DNA from: Deltaproteobacteria bacterium
GTDB lineage: Bacteria > Myxococcota_A > Polyangia > Polyangiales > Ga0077539
NCBI GenBank assembly: GCA_016218725.1
Contig: JACRDB010000085.1
Location: 115,021-179,020, forward strand
Length of the DNA: 64,000 bases
Direction of reading: 5' to 3'
Shown piece after piece: positions 20,084 through 30,136 of the stretch. Made by a program: the position numbers and the translations under genes. Every line of letters starts with the position of its first letter. The first letter of the stretch is position 1. Below the pieces are notes generated by a model. That model made no database searches, was not told the DNA's origin, and saw nothing but the letters and a program-made list of their open reading frames with translations.

Positions 20084-22924
20084 TCAGCCGTCGAGCAGCG
20101 TCGAGGCGTTGTCCACGAACTGCACGAGGAACGGATCCTCCTGCACGACACTTTCGGGCAGCTTCCTGGCGACGTTGACGATCGTCTTGTAATCGCGGGC
20201 GTTCCAGGCAGCCTTGAACCCCGCGCGAACAGCCTCGGTGCGGAACTCCTTGAGGCGCGCTTGCTTCGCCTCCTTATACAGCTCGAACTCCTTGAGCAGC
20301 GCGCGCTCGCGGACCTTGTCGCGCTCCAACTGCTTGTTCATGTCCGGCACGTACCAGCGCTCTCGCGCCTTCGCAACGAGGGCCGGGTCGTCTTTTGCGA
20401 GGTTGCGCAGCTCCTTGAAGTTCGACGAAAGATATGCGTGGATCTGGTTCGGCACCGGGCCGACGCCGTCGTACTCAAGGAAGCTCTCCCGGAGAATGTC
20501 CTTGAGTTCGACGGTTCGCTCGTACTCTGCCTTGTGCAGTTCCCTCGTGAAGAGCGGGTGCAGCTCCTGATACGTGCCCGGCTTGCGCTCCAGCGTGCGC
20601 CGTAGCCACTGGATCGCGGACTTCTCGTCGGTCACGAGTAGCGCCTGTTGCGCGATCTCCTCGTGCTTGGCGCGGCGGCGCTCGTACTCGCCGACCTGCT
20701 CGGGCAAGAAGTACATCCCGTCGCGCTCGGAGAACCGCTGATTGAGACCGGCGTAGAACTCGGGCGCGCTCAACGGCACCGACGCGCGGCGCTGGATGTG
20801 GAATGCCACCATCCGGTCAAAGAGCAGGTACGCCTGCCGCTCGGCCACGACCTCGGCGCGCCCCTTCGCCTCGACGAAGATCGGGAGGTGCCGAAGATGG
20901 TCGCGCGTGAAGTCCCAGGCACCCTCCTCGGTGCCCTTGTGCATCTCGAACCGATGCTCAAGGGCCTCGGTCGGCTTGTACGCGGAGATCACGAGGTCCT
21001 GCTTGACCGCCGTGCTCGTGATCTGACGGTACGAGCCCTGCTGCTTGTCGAGCGTGCGCACGTCGGCGACGACGAAGCCGGCCGACAGCATCGCCTCCTG
21101 GATCGCGTTCCAGACCGCGTTCTGCGAGTTGTGGAAGACGACGGTCATCCAGCGCCCCGGCTTCAGCACTCGCGCGTACTCCGCGAAGCCACGACGCATG
21201 AGGTTCTGGTAGTCGCCGAGATCCTTCTTCTTCGCGCGGTCGACGATCGCCTCGGGGCCGGCATCGGTGATGGCTCGATGCCACGACTCGACGAGGTAGT
21301 TCAGATCAGCGTAGTAGATGTTCTCCCCAAACGGTGGGTCGGTGAAGACGTAGTCGATAGTAGAATCGTCAAGGGGCAGACTAGCGCATGAACCGACGGT
21401 CAGCGCTGCATAGTTGTGCCTCGCGAAGCGGGTCGCAAACGCCCGTGAACTGAGCCTCCCCGCACGGTTCTCAAGGTTGTACCAGGGCGATACCTCGGAG
21501 TGCTGTGACGGTACGTAGTAGACGCCCGAGAGGTACTGGTTGACGTTGGAACTCTCGGTCTTGCCATGCATGATCGTCTTGTAACGATTCAGCAGAGACA
21601 TGCCCCAGATCGCCTGCTCAACGAACCAGAGGAGCATGTTCCGTGTACGAGGGTCAGACTCCGCGCGAGCCCTCCGCCAGAGCACCGCAAGCGCCTGAGC
21701 CTGTCGTGCAAGGAACAGGTGGTGCGCGTGGGTAAAGCCCTTCGGAGCGAGCCGGGACCCATGAGCCATCTGCTCGATCGGAAAGCGGTTCGTCGGAACC
21801 TCAAGGGGAAGCGGGAGTCTCTCGATACGCTCCCACAGCGCCTGATCTGTCGGGCCGAAAGGCTTCTCGTGCCGCTTCGTTCCGACTTGATAGTTCACGA
21901 ATATCGGGCGGAACTTGACGTGCTCCCACGGCTGGTGTGTCGAGGGGTCGAGTTGCGTCTCCATGCAGCGTTCGAGAGTGTCCTTCGTAAGCGACGCTTT
22001 GCAATGAGGGCACGGAAACGTCTCGTGCACGCGCTTTGTCTTGGGGTCGAGCGCTTCCTTGAGGAATACGACCTCGCCGGAACAGTCTGGACACGCGAAG
22101 ACTTCGGACCAGACCGTGTAGTTGATCCGGCCCTTTGTCCCTCCATCGGTGTGGAGCGTCTCGTACATCCACCCGACCTCTCGCTCGACGTCAGCGAGAA
22201 GCGCTTGGGCGGCCTTGCTGAATGCCCTCAGGTCGAACGGAATGTTGAAGTTGGCCGCGATGAACGAGGCAGCGGGGCTGAGGTCGTTCAGGACGACCCG
22301 TCGAGCTCCCCAGCGCGGCGCGGGTCGCTTCTCGGCCGCCCACTCAGCCTCCAACGCGGTGCGGAACTCTGACGGCGCTGCGCCGCACCACTGCGCCGCG
22401 ATGCCAGTCATGCCAGATCCGCAGAAGCCGTCGAGCACGACGTCGCCCGGCTCCGTGTAGTGGAGGATCGACGGGACGATGGCAAGATGCGGCACCTTGG
22501 TGTGATACCCATGCGCCGTGTAGAGCGGGTCCGTCTTGCCAGCGCTGGTATCGACGGCGAACGGCTCCCGAGCATACGGGACCGCGGGATCGTACGCGCG
22601 CCCGTAGCACCGCACGAAGTCCGCGAGGAACGGGTTGGGACACGCCGTGTAGTACGGCGGATCGGACATCGCGAGAATGTCGTCGTCGCTCGCTCTCGGG
22701 AAGCCCTCAGTCTTACGAAACTCAGGATCCTTCAGCTTCTTCCTCAGATCCTCCAGGAAGAATGCCCGCCGCGCGGCGTCGCTGTCGAAGGTGCGGCCGA
22801 GGCACTCGACACGATCCTTCTCGATAGCCCTCTGCTCAACCGACTTGTCGAGGACGCGAAGCTGCCCCGAGTCCTCGATGAAGAGCTCGCCGCTCGCTGC
22901 CGCCGTCTTCTTGCGTCGCGCCAT
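20084..22924 (-). CDS. pglXI: PglXI, DNA (adenine) methyltransferase of BREX type 3 (946 aa)
   Basis: ATG 22924 (MARRKKTAAASGELFIED) is chosen over an upstream in-frame start because it lies 7 bp after brxC and is followed by typical sequence. Motif IV is SDPPY (88-91), and a second DPPF occurs near residue 529. Motif I is VLDGFCGSGMTG (165-174), followed by VVLNDLSP. The order DPPY before FxGxG marks a beta-class adenine or N4-cytosine methylase. A zinc ribbon (CPDCSGE and CPHCKAS) lies near residues 280-320. A long C-terminal part (helical, ending LPESVVQEDPFLVQFVDNAS) is probably for target or partner contacts. In BREX-3 this enzyme marks host DNA so the system can tell phage DNA apart. 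Confidence 0.85.
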   Translation of the reverse strand: MARRKKTAAASGELFIEDSGQLRVLDKSVEQRAIEKDRVECLGRTFDSDAARRAFFLEDLRKKLKDPEFRKTEGFPRASDDDILAMSDPPYYTACPNPFLADFVRCYGRAYDPAVPYAREPFAVDTSAGKTDPLYTAHGYHTKVPHLAIVPSILHYTEPGDVVLDGFCGSGMTGIAAQWCGAAPSEFRTALEAEWAAEKRPAPRWGARRVVLNDLSPAASFIAANFNIPFDLRAFSKAAQALLADVEREVGWMYETLHTDGGTKGRINYTVWSEVFACPDCSGEVVFLKEALDPKTKRVHETFPCPHCKASLTKDTLERCMETQLDPSTHQPWEHVKFRPIFVNYQVGTKRHEKPFGPTDQALWERIERLPLPLEVPTNRFPIEQMAHGSRLAPKGFTHAHHLFLARQAQALAVLWRRARAESDPRTRNMLLWFVEQAIWGMSLLNRYKTIMHGKTESSNVNQYLSGVYYVPSQHSEVSPWYNLENRAGRLSSRAFATRFARHNYAALTVGSCASLPLDDSTIDYVFTDPPFGENIYYADLNYLVESWHRAITDAGPEAIVDRAKKKDLGDYQNLMRRGFAEYARVLKPGRWMTVVFHNSQNAVWNAIQEAMLSAGFVVADVRTLDKQQGSYRQITSTAVKQDLVISAYKPTEALEHRFEMHKGTEEGAWDFTRDHLRHLPIFVEAKGRAEVVAERQAYLLFDRMVAFHIQRRASVPLSAPEFYAGLNQRFSERDGMYFLPEQVGEYERRRAKHEEIAQQALLVTDEKSAIQWLRRTLERKPGTYQELHPLFTRELHKAEYERTVELKDILRESFLEYDGVGPVPNQIHAYLSSNFKELRNLAKDDPALVAKARERWYVPDMNKQLERDKVRERALLKEFELYKEAKQARLKEFRTEAVRAGFKAAWNARDYKTIVNVARKLPESVVQEDPFLVQFVDNASTLLDG

Positions 22925-22931
22925 CACCGCC

Positions 22932-25900
22932 TCATTCCACCGCCCAGCGCACGCGCCTGGGGTCGCGCCCCGTCGCGAGCGTCGCAAGCAACTGCTGGAA
23001 CCGCTGGACGATCGCGTCCTGCTCGCACGGCGACCCCCCCTCGTTGAGCGCGTCGCGCAGCTTGCTCATGGGGATCGCGATCTTCTCGAGCCCCTTGAGC
23101 ACGTCCTTGAGCACGGACACGAAGTCGTTCGAGATCTTCGCTGGCAGCGCCTTATCGGCGCGGAAGCGATCGACGAGCTTGCGCTGGTCCGCCGGGAGGG
23201 CGTCGAGGCTCTGCACGACCAACGGATCGGACAGGCTGTCGAGCAGGGTCTTGGTCCAATCCGCGTGCAGCCCCTCGATCTCTTCGTCGAACGTGGCGAG
23301 CTGCGCCGACGCATTCGGGCCATTCAGCCGCGCCGGCTCCTCGACGGGCCGGAACGAGCAGTGCGGGCAGAGCGCCGCGCTCTCGAGCTCGGTCGGCACC
23401 AGCGCGAAGCACGGCCGCAGCTCGATCAGGCGGTTGCGCAGCCGGTCGAGGTCCGCGACGGGCAGCAGGTCGATCGGCGACAGCTTCGCCAGGCGCGTCA
23501 GGCGCGCGTCCGCGAGCAGCCGCTTCTTCTTCTCGTCGTCCGCCGCCCCGAGGCGCGCGTGGCCGTGCAGCGCGAGGTACGACGTCGCGTAGGCGGCCCG
23601 CAGGCCCTCCATCGCCTGGCTCGCCTGCGCCGCGGCGGCGGGCGTCTCGCGCTGCTTCGGGTCCTGGAGCAGCGCGAGCACCGCCGCGCGCTTGCCGGGC
23701 AGGCCCTTCCGCCACGCGTCGTCCTCCGGCAGGATGCCCTCGGCGACGGCGAGGTACGCGGCGCGCGGCGCGAGCTCGATCACCACGGCGTGCACGCGCT
23801 CGACCTGCCGGAGGTGGGTAAGCGCGTTGCGCGCCGCAACAATGTCGTCCGGGGTGAGCCTGAGATTCTTGAGCTTGGCGACCGTTACGAACGGCGCGAG
23901 GCCCTCCGCGAAGGCCTTGAGCACGTCGAGCTGACCGCGCTTCTCGACCTGCTCCTGCTTCGAGAGCAGGACCGTGCCCCAGAACGCGAGCCCCTCATCG
24001 ACGATCTTGCGCGCCTTGAGCACGCGGTCGGCGAGCTGGAGCCGGACCTCGTGGAGGCGCTTCAGGCCCTCCTCGATCGCCGCGGGCTGGGCGAGGCCCG
24101 GGGCGAGTTCGAGCAGCTTGAACAGCTCCTCGATGATGTTCTGCGGCAGCGGGCGCGGGCGCTCGACGTGCTTGAACGCGAGCAGGTCGGCGAGGGCGCC
24201 CTTGCCCAGCTCGTCGAGGCTGCTCGCGTCGAGCTTCTTGGCGCCGGGGAGCGCGAGCGCCAGGTCGCCACTGTGGATGAGTGCGGCGAGGACGACGACG
24301 AGCCACTCCGGCTCCAGCCGGAACCGCACGTCGAACTCCAGGCCCTCGTTCGCTTCCAGCAGCTCGTCGCGGCGGAGCACCTGGCCCTGGCCCTTCTTCG
24401 CGAGCTGCTCGACGACATACTTCGCGTACCGCGACCCGCGCGCGTCGACGCGCCCCGCGTCGTCGAGCAGCTCGAGCGCCTCGAGCACCGTGGCCGCGAG
24501 CTTCGGCCGCGGCCCGCCCGCGATCGCGCGCACCGCATCCTGCGCCGCTCCGGACCGCGTCGCCTCGGTCACGAGCGCGCCGAACTTCGGGTACTCCGGC
24601 GCGCGCTCGTCGAACCACGGCGCGAGGCAGTTCGACGCCGCCACCTGCAGCGCGTCGCGCAGGTTGGCGTTCGCGGGCGCGCCCTTCATCCGCTCGGCGA
24701 GCTTCTTGGCTGTGCCCTTCGAGCCAACCTCGAACGCCGTCGAGAAGCGCTCGCCGAGCCACTTGAGCAGCTTCTTGCGGTGCTCCCCGGCGATGGACTC
24801 GTACTGTGCCCGCGCGCCCGAACTCGCGGACTGCGCCATCTCGCGGGCCCCGGCGTAGAGCCGGAGCGCATCGCGGAACTCCTTGTCGACGCCGACGAGG
24901 CGTACGAACACCTCGTCGGCGAGCTTCGCGTCAGAGAACTTCGGCGGGTCGAAGGGCTGGACGATGTACAGGTAGAAATCGCGCTGCGGCGTTGCCGTGG
25001 GGCGCTCGTTCGGCGTGCCGAAGAAGAGGTAGCCCTGGCGCGTCACGCGGCGCTCGCGCCACTCGACCTCGTGCTGCCAGATCGGGAAGTCGAGGCCCTT
25101 GTAGTGGGTGGCCTCGGGCTGCTCCAGCACGGCGTGCCGAAGCACCTCGAAGTAGAACGCATCGAGGCGGCTATCGCTGATCCCCTCGGCCCGCTGCTCG
25201 ACCAGCGCCTGGTAGTCGATGTCCTTGTCGACGTCGAGGAAGTACTGTCCGTTGTCCGTGTTCAGCGTGAGGAACTGCCCGTTGACGGTCTGGACGATCG
25301 CCTTGAGCGTGGACTCGATGGTGAGCTTGAGGAACTCCGCGTCGGGCTGCGCGAGGTTCGGCTGGAAGAGGCACAGGTCGTCGCGCAGCTCCTCGGCGGT
25401 CGCGCCGAACGGCGCGCGGATGTTGTCGGTCGTCAGGCGGTGCACCGAGAGCGCATGGATGATCCGCAGCGCGAGCGGCCGGAGGTGGGCTTTGGTGAAG
25501 GCCAGCTGAACGCGGTCCTCGACGACCTTGCTCTTGTCGATCACCCTACGGATGTCCGGGTTGGCGCGGAAGGTCGCGTTCGTCCGCAACGTATCCCAGT
25601 AGGCGTCGTACGCGAGCAGGCCGGGCGCGCCGTCCGGCACGTCGTTCGGTAGCATGCGCTCCATCGCGTCGGCCAGCGTGCGGAGCACCTCGCGCTTCTC
25701 CGCGACGTAGAGCTTCTCGAAGGTGGCGAGGAACGCCGGGTGCACCGGGAACAGACGCACGAACTCCTCCAGCCGCTCGTTGAGCTGGCCGTAGAGCGGC
25801 GCAAACTTCTGCAGGTGGGCGCGGATGCGGGCCCGCTGCTCGGGTGTCTTGCGCAGCAGGCGCTCGGAGACGACGAAGGAGATGTCCTCGCGCGTGATGC

Positions 25901-26633
25901 GGACCTGGTCGAAGCGGTCCCGCACCCGGCGGAGCGTCTCCGCCACGAACTGGAAGCGCGGGTTGTCGAACAGGCTCTCCTGGAGCCCCGCCACGAAGCG
26001 CAGGCGCGTCGTCGCGCAGACCTCGCCCAGCTCGCGCAGGAAGTTCAGGTCGAGGATCAGTTCCGGCTCCTTGCGGGCGCGGAGGTAGTCGAGCAGCTCG
26101 TCGAGCACCACGAGCAGCCCCTGGTCGGGGTGCACCTCCCCGAACGTCGCCATCATCGCGGCGAGCGCGTCCTTGTTGTTCGTGACCTTGTTGGACGGCG
26201 GGAACTCGTACGTGACGCCCATGTCCGCGAGGTGGGCCTGCAGCTCCTCGCAGATCGCCTCGCGCAGCGGCATCGTCACGGCACCGAGCTCCATGCGCGC
26301 GACGCGGAAGCGCCCGGCGATCGGCGTGACCTTGTCGGCGATGACGGGATTCCGCAGCGCCGCGCCGAGGGACGCGCGCTCTGCGACCGCGGACAGCACC
26401 GCCATGAGGTGCGACTTGCCCGTGCCGTAGTTCCCGACGACCAGCAGCCCCCGCGCCTCGTGCGCCGTGTCGAAGCGCAGCTGCGGCACGATCACCTGGA
26501 CGATCTGCTCGGCCATTCGGTCGGAGATGACGTAGGTCTCGACGAATTTCTGCGCGGCGTCCGCGGCGTCAGCCTGCCGGAGCTGCTGCACCGGGACGAG
26601 GCGCTCGTACTGGATCAGGTCGGCGTACTTCAT
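22932..26633 (-). CDS. brxC: BrxC, large P-loop ATPase of BREX type 3 (1233 aa)
   Basis: Near the N terminus is GLLVVGNYGTGKSHLMAVLS (Walker A 67-74), then LLVVLDELLDYLRAR as Walker B. A long C-terminal part is rich in helices and carries a CPHC pair near residue 1090 (ALCPHCSFRPVEEP). The size, the early P-loop and the ORC/STAND-like layout are typical of BrxC/DUF6079 proteins. BrxC is a core BREX component thought to drive ATP-dependent assembly on DNA. Its start (ATGA) overlaps the stop of the BrxF-containing fusion upstream, and 7 bp separate it from pglXI. Confidence 0.85.
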   Translation of the reverse strand: MKYADLIQYERLVPVQQLRQADAADAAQKFVETYVISDRMAEQIVQVIVPQLRFDTAHEARGLLVVGNYGTGKSHLMAVLSAVAERASLGAALRNPVIADKVTPIAGRFRVARMELGAVTMPLREAICEELQAHLADMGVTYEFPPSNKVTNNKDALAAMMATFGEVHPDQGLLVVLDELLDYLRARKEPELILDLNFLRELGEVCATTRLRFVAGLQESLFDNPRFQFVAETLRRVRDRFDQVRITREDISFVVSERLLRKTPEQRARIRAHLQKFAPLYGQLNERLEEFVRLFPVHPAFLATFEKLYVAEKREVLRTLADAMERMLPNDVPDGAPGLLAYDAYWDTLRTNATFRANPDIRRVIDKSKVVEDRVQLAFTKAHLRPLALRIIHALSVHRLTTDNIRAPFGATAEELRDDLCLFQPNLAQPDAEFLKLTIESTLKAIVQTVNGQFLTLNTDNGQYFLDVDKDIDYQALVEQRAEGISDSRLDAFYFEVLRHAVLEQPEATHYKGLDFPIWQHEVEWRERRVTRQGYLFFGTPNERPTATPQRDFYLYIVQPFDPPKFSDAKLADEVFVRLVGVDKEFRDALRLYAGAREMAQSASSGARAQYESIAGEHRKKLLKWLGERFSTAFEVGSKGTAKKLAERMKGAPANANLRDALQVAASNCLAPWFDERAPEYPKFGALVTEATRSGAAQDAVRAIAGGPRPKLAATVLEALELLDDAGRVDARGSRYAKYVVEQLAKKGQGQVLRRDELLEANEGLEFDVRFRLEPEWLVVVLAALIHSGDLALALPGAKKLDASSLDELGKGALADLLAFKHVERPRPLPQNIIEELFKLLELAPGLAQPAAIEEGLKRLHEVRLQLADRVLKARKIVDEGLAFWGTVLLSKQEQVEKRGQLDVLKAFAEGLAPFVTVAKLKNLRLTPDDIVAARNALTHLRQVERVHAVVIELAPRAAYLAVAEGILPEDDAWRKGLPGKRAAVLALLQDPKQRETPAAAAQASQAMEGLRAAYATSYLALHGHARLGAADDEKKKRLLADARLTRLAKLSPIDLLPVADLDRLRNRLIELRPCFALVPTELESAALCPHCSFRPVEEPARLNGPNASAQLATFDEEIEGLHADWTKTLLDSLSDPLVVQSLDALPADQRKLVDRFRADKALPAKISNDFVSVLKDVLKGLEKIAIPMSKLRDALNEGGSPCEQDAIVQRFQQLLATLATGRDPRRVRWAVE

Positions 26634-29600
26634 GGAACGTCACCAAGGCCGGGCTGGAGGGCGAGGAGGAGACAGTCGAGGTCCGTCTCGCGGCGGAACT
26701 CGGGATGCGACGGCTGCCCGTGGTAGAGCGCGCCGTCGGCGAGGTGCCCGTGCCACGTCGCGACCACAGTGCGCGTGCGCGCGGCGTGCTTCAGGCATTT
26801 GAGCGTGTCGACGCGGAGGGTGGGCTCGAAGAGGATCTCGGTGTTGTCGACCAGGACGGGGTCGTGGCCGTCGCTCGCAAGGATCTGGTCGACGACGAGC
26901 GGGACGCGCGTTGCCGGGATCTTCGGCACGGCGTCGAGCAGGCGCGCGCCGAGCGCGGCGCCGAGGTTGATCACGGGGGTGCCGAGGAACGAGGACAGCT
27001 CGCCAAGGAGGCCGGTTTTGCCACTGCCCGACGGGCCGACGACCAGCACGAGGCGCTGGTAGAGGGCCTTGGCCTCTGCGACGCGCTCGACGAGCTCCTG
27101 AGCCCGCTCGCTCAAGAGCATGACGGCGGGCGGGGTTGCGAGCGGAGGCTCCGCGGGCGCAGCGGCGACCGTCGGCGCTGGCAGAGCAGGGACGACCGAC
27201 TCCGGGGGTGGCGCAGCGATCGCCGGTGTCGTGGTCGGCGCGACCAGCGGCGTCGAGGGCAGGTACTTCGCACCCGCGGAGCACATCGTGCGGTAGTCGC
27301 ACGAGAGGCATCGGCGCGGGTCGGGTCGCGCGACGAGCGCGCCGCTGCGGAGCGCGTCGGCCGCGGCACGCACCTTCTGCTGCACATCGTCGATGAACTC
27401 GTCGTCGACGGCGCGGGGCTTCTTGCGCTGCTCGTCGAGCTCCCAGATCTCGACGTAGTCCGGGCGGCGGCCCGTGAGCTCCTCATAGCCGAGGGCGTAG
27501 ATGTGGAGCTGCGTCTCGGTGACGTTCTCGGCCTGCGCCCGCTCGGTGCTCTTGAGGTCGACGATGCTCGTCTCCTTGGTGTCGCGGCGGTAGACGAGGT
27601 CGATGCGCCCGGCCACCGAGACGCCGCCACCGAGACTGATCTCGATGGGCTTCTCGGCGAACTCCACGCGGTCGAGCACGCTCGCGTTCTTCCGGAGGTA
27701 CGCGTCCAGAACGCGCCCGCCGGACTCGCGGAGCTTCTCGCGGAGCGCGGGGTACGCAAACGGGAGGTGCAGGTGCGTGTCGAGCAGCGCCGGTACGTTG
27801 GCGGGCGTGTATTTCGTCCCGTCGAGGGCCTTCATGTGCACCTCGGCGAGGGCGTCGTGGAGCGACTTGCCGTAGCCGAGGGCCGGGTCGAGGGGCGCGT
27901 TGAAGCCGTAGAGGATTCGGAGCTTGAACTGGTACGGGCACTCGAAGAAATACTTGAGCTCACTGAATGAGAGCGTGACGTTGGCGACGCCCGCGCGCGG
28001 CTGCGGCGTCGCGCGCGGGCGGGGCGCGAAGTCCGTCGCCTTGCGGCGCACGCGCTTGGAGCCCTGGAGGGCCTCGAAGAACTCGGACGGCTTCTGCAGC
28101 TGCTTCGCGCTGGGGACGGGGGCGTAGGTCGCGAAGAGGTAGCGCTGCGCGCGCGTGAGGGCGACGTAGAACAGCCGCCGCTCGTCCTCGACGGAGCCGC
28201 GGTAGCGCGCGGCGTCGACGACGCCGGCCTCGGGCACGAGGTGCCACATCGTCGCGCCGCCCTTGAAGGTGTTCGGGAAGCGGTTGCGCAGGAGCCCCGG
28301 CACGAACACGGCGGGCCACTGGAGACCCTTGGCCTTGTGGATCGTCAGCACGCGCACCGCGTCGGGGTTGGCGTAGGGGTTCTCCTGCCAGCCCTCAGCG
28401 TACTCGCCCTCTGCGCCGTGCTTCAGGAAGCCCGCGAACGAGCGGTACTTCTCGGTCGGGTTCGAGTGATAGTGGATCGTCTCGAAGTCGGAGATGAGCT
28501 GGCTGAACTGCCCGAGGTTGTAGAAGACTACCTCGCCGCGCCCGCCGGGCACGCGCTCCTCGCGCAGCTCGATGTCTTCGAGGAAGCGCAGGAAGACCCG
28601 TTGGAGATTGTAGTAGCTCCACCGTTCCTCGTCGGCCATGCCCAGGTTGCCGCGCGTTTCGGCGGCCGTTGCGATGGCGCGCGCGAGCGCGGTGGGCTCG
28701 GTGCCTAGGGCGGCGGCCTCCCAGGCGCTCCCGAGCGCGGGCAGGTCGACGTCGCTCTCGCCCGCGAGGAAGAAAAACAGCGCGCGCGCGGCCTGCGCCT
28801 CCGGCGTGTCGAAGAGGGTGTTCATTCCCTGCACGAGGAAGGGGATGCCCGCGGTCTTGAGCGCGTCGGTCACGATCGCCGCGTTCTTGCGGAGCCCGCC
28901 CCGGATCAGGACCGCGAAGTCCGACCACGCGAGCCCGCGAAAGGTCTCGCCCTCCTGAAAGGCCGTTCCGTGCAGGGCCTTGATCGTGGCGGCGATGTAC
29001 TGCGCCTCAGCGGTGGGGTCGTCGATCGGGATCGCGATGACGTCGCCCGGTTCCGATGGCTGCGCGTCGGTCGCCCGCATCGCCTTCGGGAGGCGCTGCT
29101 CGTTCTGCGCGATGAACTCACGCGCGAGTTCGACGATCGCGGCGCTGGAGCGGAAGTTCTCCTCCAGGCGGACCTGTTTCGCGCCGGGATAGCGCTCGGC
29201 GAAGGTTAGGATGTTCCGCACGTCGGCGCCGTTCCACTGGAAGATGGTCTGGTCGTCGTCGCCGACGACGCACAGCCACGCGCCGAGCTCCGCGAGGGCG
29301 GAGACCACCTTCTCCTGGATGGGGTTGACGTCCTGGTACTCGTCGACGATGACGTGCCGAACGCGCGCGGCGAGGCGCGCGCGGAGGTCGGCGTCCTGCT
29401 GGAGCGCCCGCACCGCGTGGTCCATGATCGCGGTGTAGTCGAAGTAGCACTTCTCCTGGAGGAGTTGGCGGTACTGATCGAGGCCCTGTCGCACGGAGCA
29501 CTGCGCGAGCGCGGCGTCGTTGAGCTCCGCCTGGCGGAGCAGGTCGAGCGCGTCGATGTAGCGCCCCGTATCCTTGTACCGCTCCAGGGCCTTGCCGTTG

Positions 29601-30010
29601 AGGTCCGTGCTGGTGACGAGCCCGCTCTTCTGCGCGTAGCGGTCGACGAAGAGCGTCTGCTGCACCTCGTTGAGCACCGCGTACTTGAGCAACGCGGGCA
29701 CCTCGGCGCGCAAAAGGTCGAGGCAGAACCCGTGGATGGTGCCGACGTACATCTCGGCCATCCCGGCGATCTCGCCGTGCTGCGCTTGGACGCGGGCGAT
29801 GATCCGCTCCTTGAGCTCCGCCGCGGCCTTCTCGGTGAACGTGAAGGCCACGACGTTTCTGGGCGTCAAGGGGGCCGGTGCTTGGGGGTCCAGGAGCCGG
29901 GCGACGCGGCGCGCTACGACCTCCGTCTTACCTGAGCCGGCGCACGCAATGAGTTGGAGGTGCCCGTCGTCGTGCTCGATCGCTTCCTCTTGCGTCTCGG
30001 TGAGCTTCAC
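26630..30010 (-). CDS. UvrD-type helicase + Cas4-like nuclease + BrxF-like P-loop fusion (1126 aa)
   Basis: Three parts are visible. Residues 1-680 form a UvrD/Rep superfamily 1 helicase: IACAGSGKTEVVARR (Walker A), HVIVDEYQDVNPIQEK (II), GDDDQTIFQWNGAD (III), LTIHKAKGLQWPAVFVPG and LFYVALTRAQRYLF (VI). Residues about 690-920 form a PD-(D/E)XK, Cas4/AddB-like nuclease: AGRIDLVYRRD, TSIVDLKSTER and a Cys cluster (FECPY, CLSCDYRTMC) fit for an iron-sulfur cluster. A Pro/Ala-rich linker leads to residues about 975-1126, with VLVVGPSGSGKTGLLGE (Walker A 992-999) and DNTEILFEP, like BrxF, which in BREX-3 is a separate gene before brxC. Here that gene is replaced by this fusion. Start GTG 30010 follows GGAG by 7 bp. 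Confidence 0.75.
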   Translation of the reverse strand: MKLTETQEEAIEHDDGHLQLIACAGSGKTEVVARRVARLLDPQAPAPLTPRNVVAFTFTEKAAAELKERIIARVQAQHGEIAGMAEMYVGTIHGFCLDLLRAEVPALLKYAVLNEVQQTLFVDRYAQKSGLVTSTDLNGKALERYKDTGRYIDALDLLRQAELNDAALAQCSVRQGLDQYRQLLQEKCYFDYTAIMDHAVRALQQDADLRARLAARVRHVIVDEYQDVNPIQEKVVSALAELGAWLCVVGDDDQTIFQWNGADVRNILTFAERYPGAKQVRLEENFRSSAAIVELAREFIAQNEQRLPKAMRATDAQPSEPGDVIAIPIDDPTAEAQYIAATIKALHGTAFQEGETFRGLAWSDFAVLIRGGLRKNAAIVTDALKTAGIPFLVQGMNTLFDTPEAQAARALFFFLAGESDVDLPALGSAWEAAALGTEPTALARAIATAAETRGNLGMADEERWSYYNLQRVFLRFLEDIELREERVPGGRGEVVFYNLGQFSQLISDFETIHYHSNPTEKYRSFAGFLKHGAEGEYAEGWQENPYANPDAVRVLTIHKAKGLQWPAVFVPGLLRNRFPNTFKGGATMWHLVPEAGVVDAARYRGSVEDERRLFYVALTRAQRYLFATYAPVPSAKQLQKPSEFFEALQGSKRVRRKATDFAPRPRATPQPRAGVANVTLSFSELKYFFECPYQFKLRILYGFNAPLDPALGYGKSLHDALAEVHMKALDGTKYTPANVPALLDTHLHLPFAYPALREKLRESGGRVLDAYLRKNASVLDRVEFAEKPIEISLGGGVSVAGRIDLVYRRDTKETSIVDLKSTERAQAENVTETQLHIYALGYEELTGRRPDYVEIWELDEQRKKPRAVDDEFIDDVQQKVRAAADALRSGALVARPDPRRCLSCDYRTMCSAGAKYLPSTPLVAPTTTPAIAAPPPESVVPALPAPTVAAAPAEPPLATPPAVMLLSERAQELVERVAEAKALYQRLVLVVGPSGSGKTGLLGELSSFLGTPVINLGAALGARLLDAVPKIPATRVPLVVDQILASDGHDPVLVDNTEILFEPTLRVDTLKCLKHAARTRTVVATWHGHLADGALYHGQPSHPEFRRETDLDCLLLALQPGLGDVP

Positions 30011-30053
30011 CCGTCAACTCCGAGCCCGCTGGGGTCGCTCCAGGCGGGGGAGG

Positions 30054-30082
30054 AGCATTGGCAAGTATCTGGGAATTTGCAA
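30054..30082 (-). promoter_or_regulatory. Possible sigma-70 promoter of the defence operon
   Basis: On the minus strand TTGCAA (30082-30077) and AATGCT (30059-30054) are 17 bp apart, 44 bp before the GTG start of the fusion gene. The local AT-rich patch is unusual for the region, but the -10 match is weak. Confidence 0.25.
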
Positions 30083-30136
30083 GGGTTTTCGGCGGCCAGC
30101 AAGGAGATCTCGGGCCACGAGGCACGGGCGTCAGGA

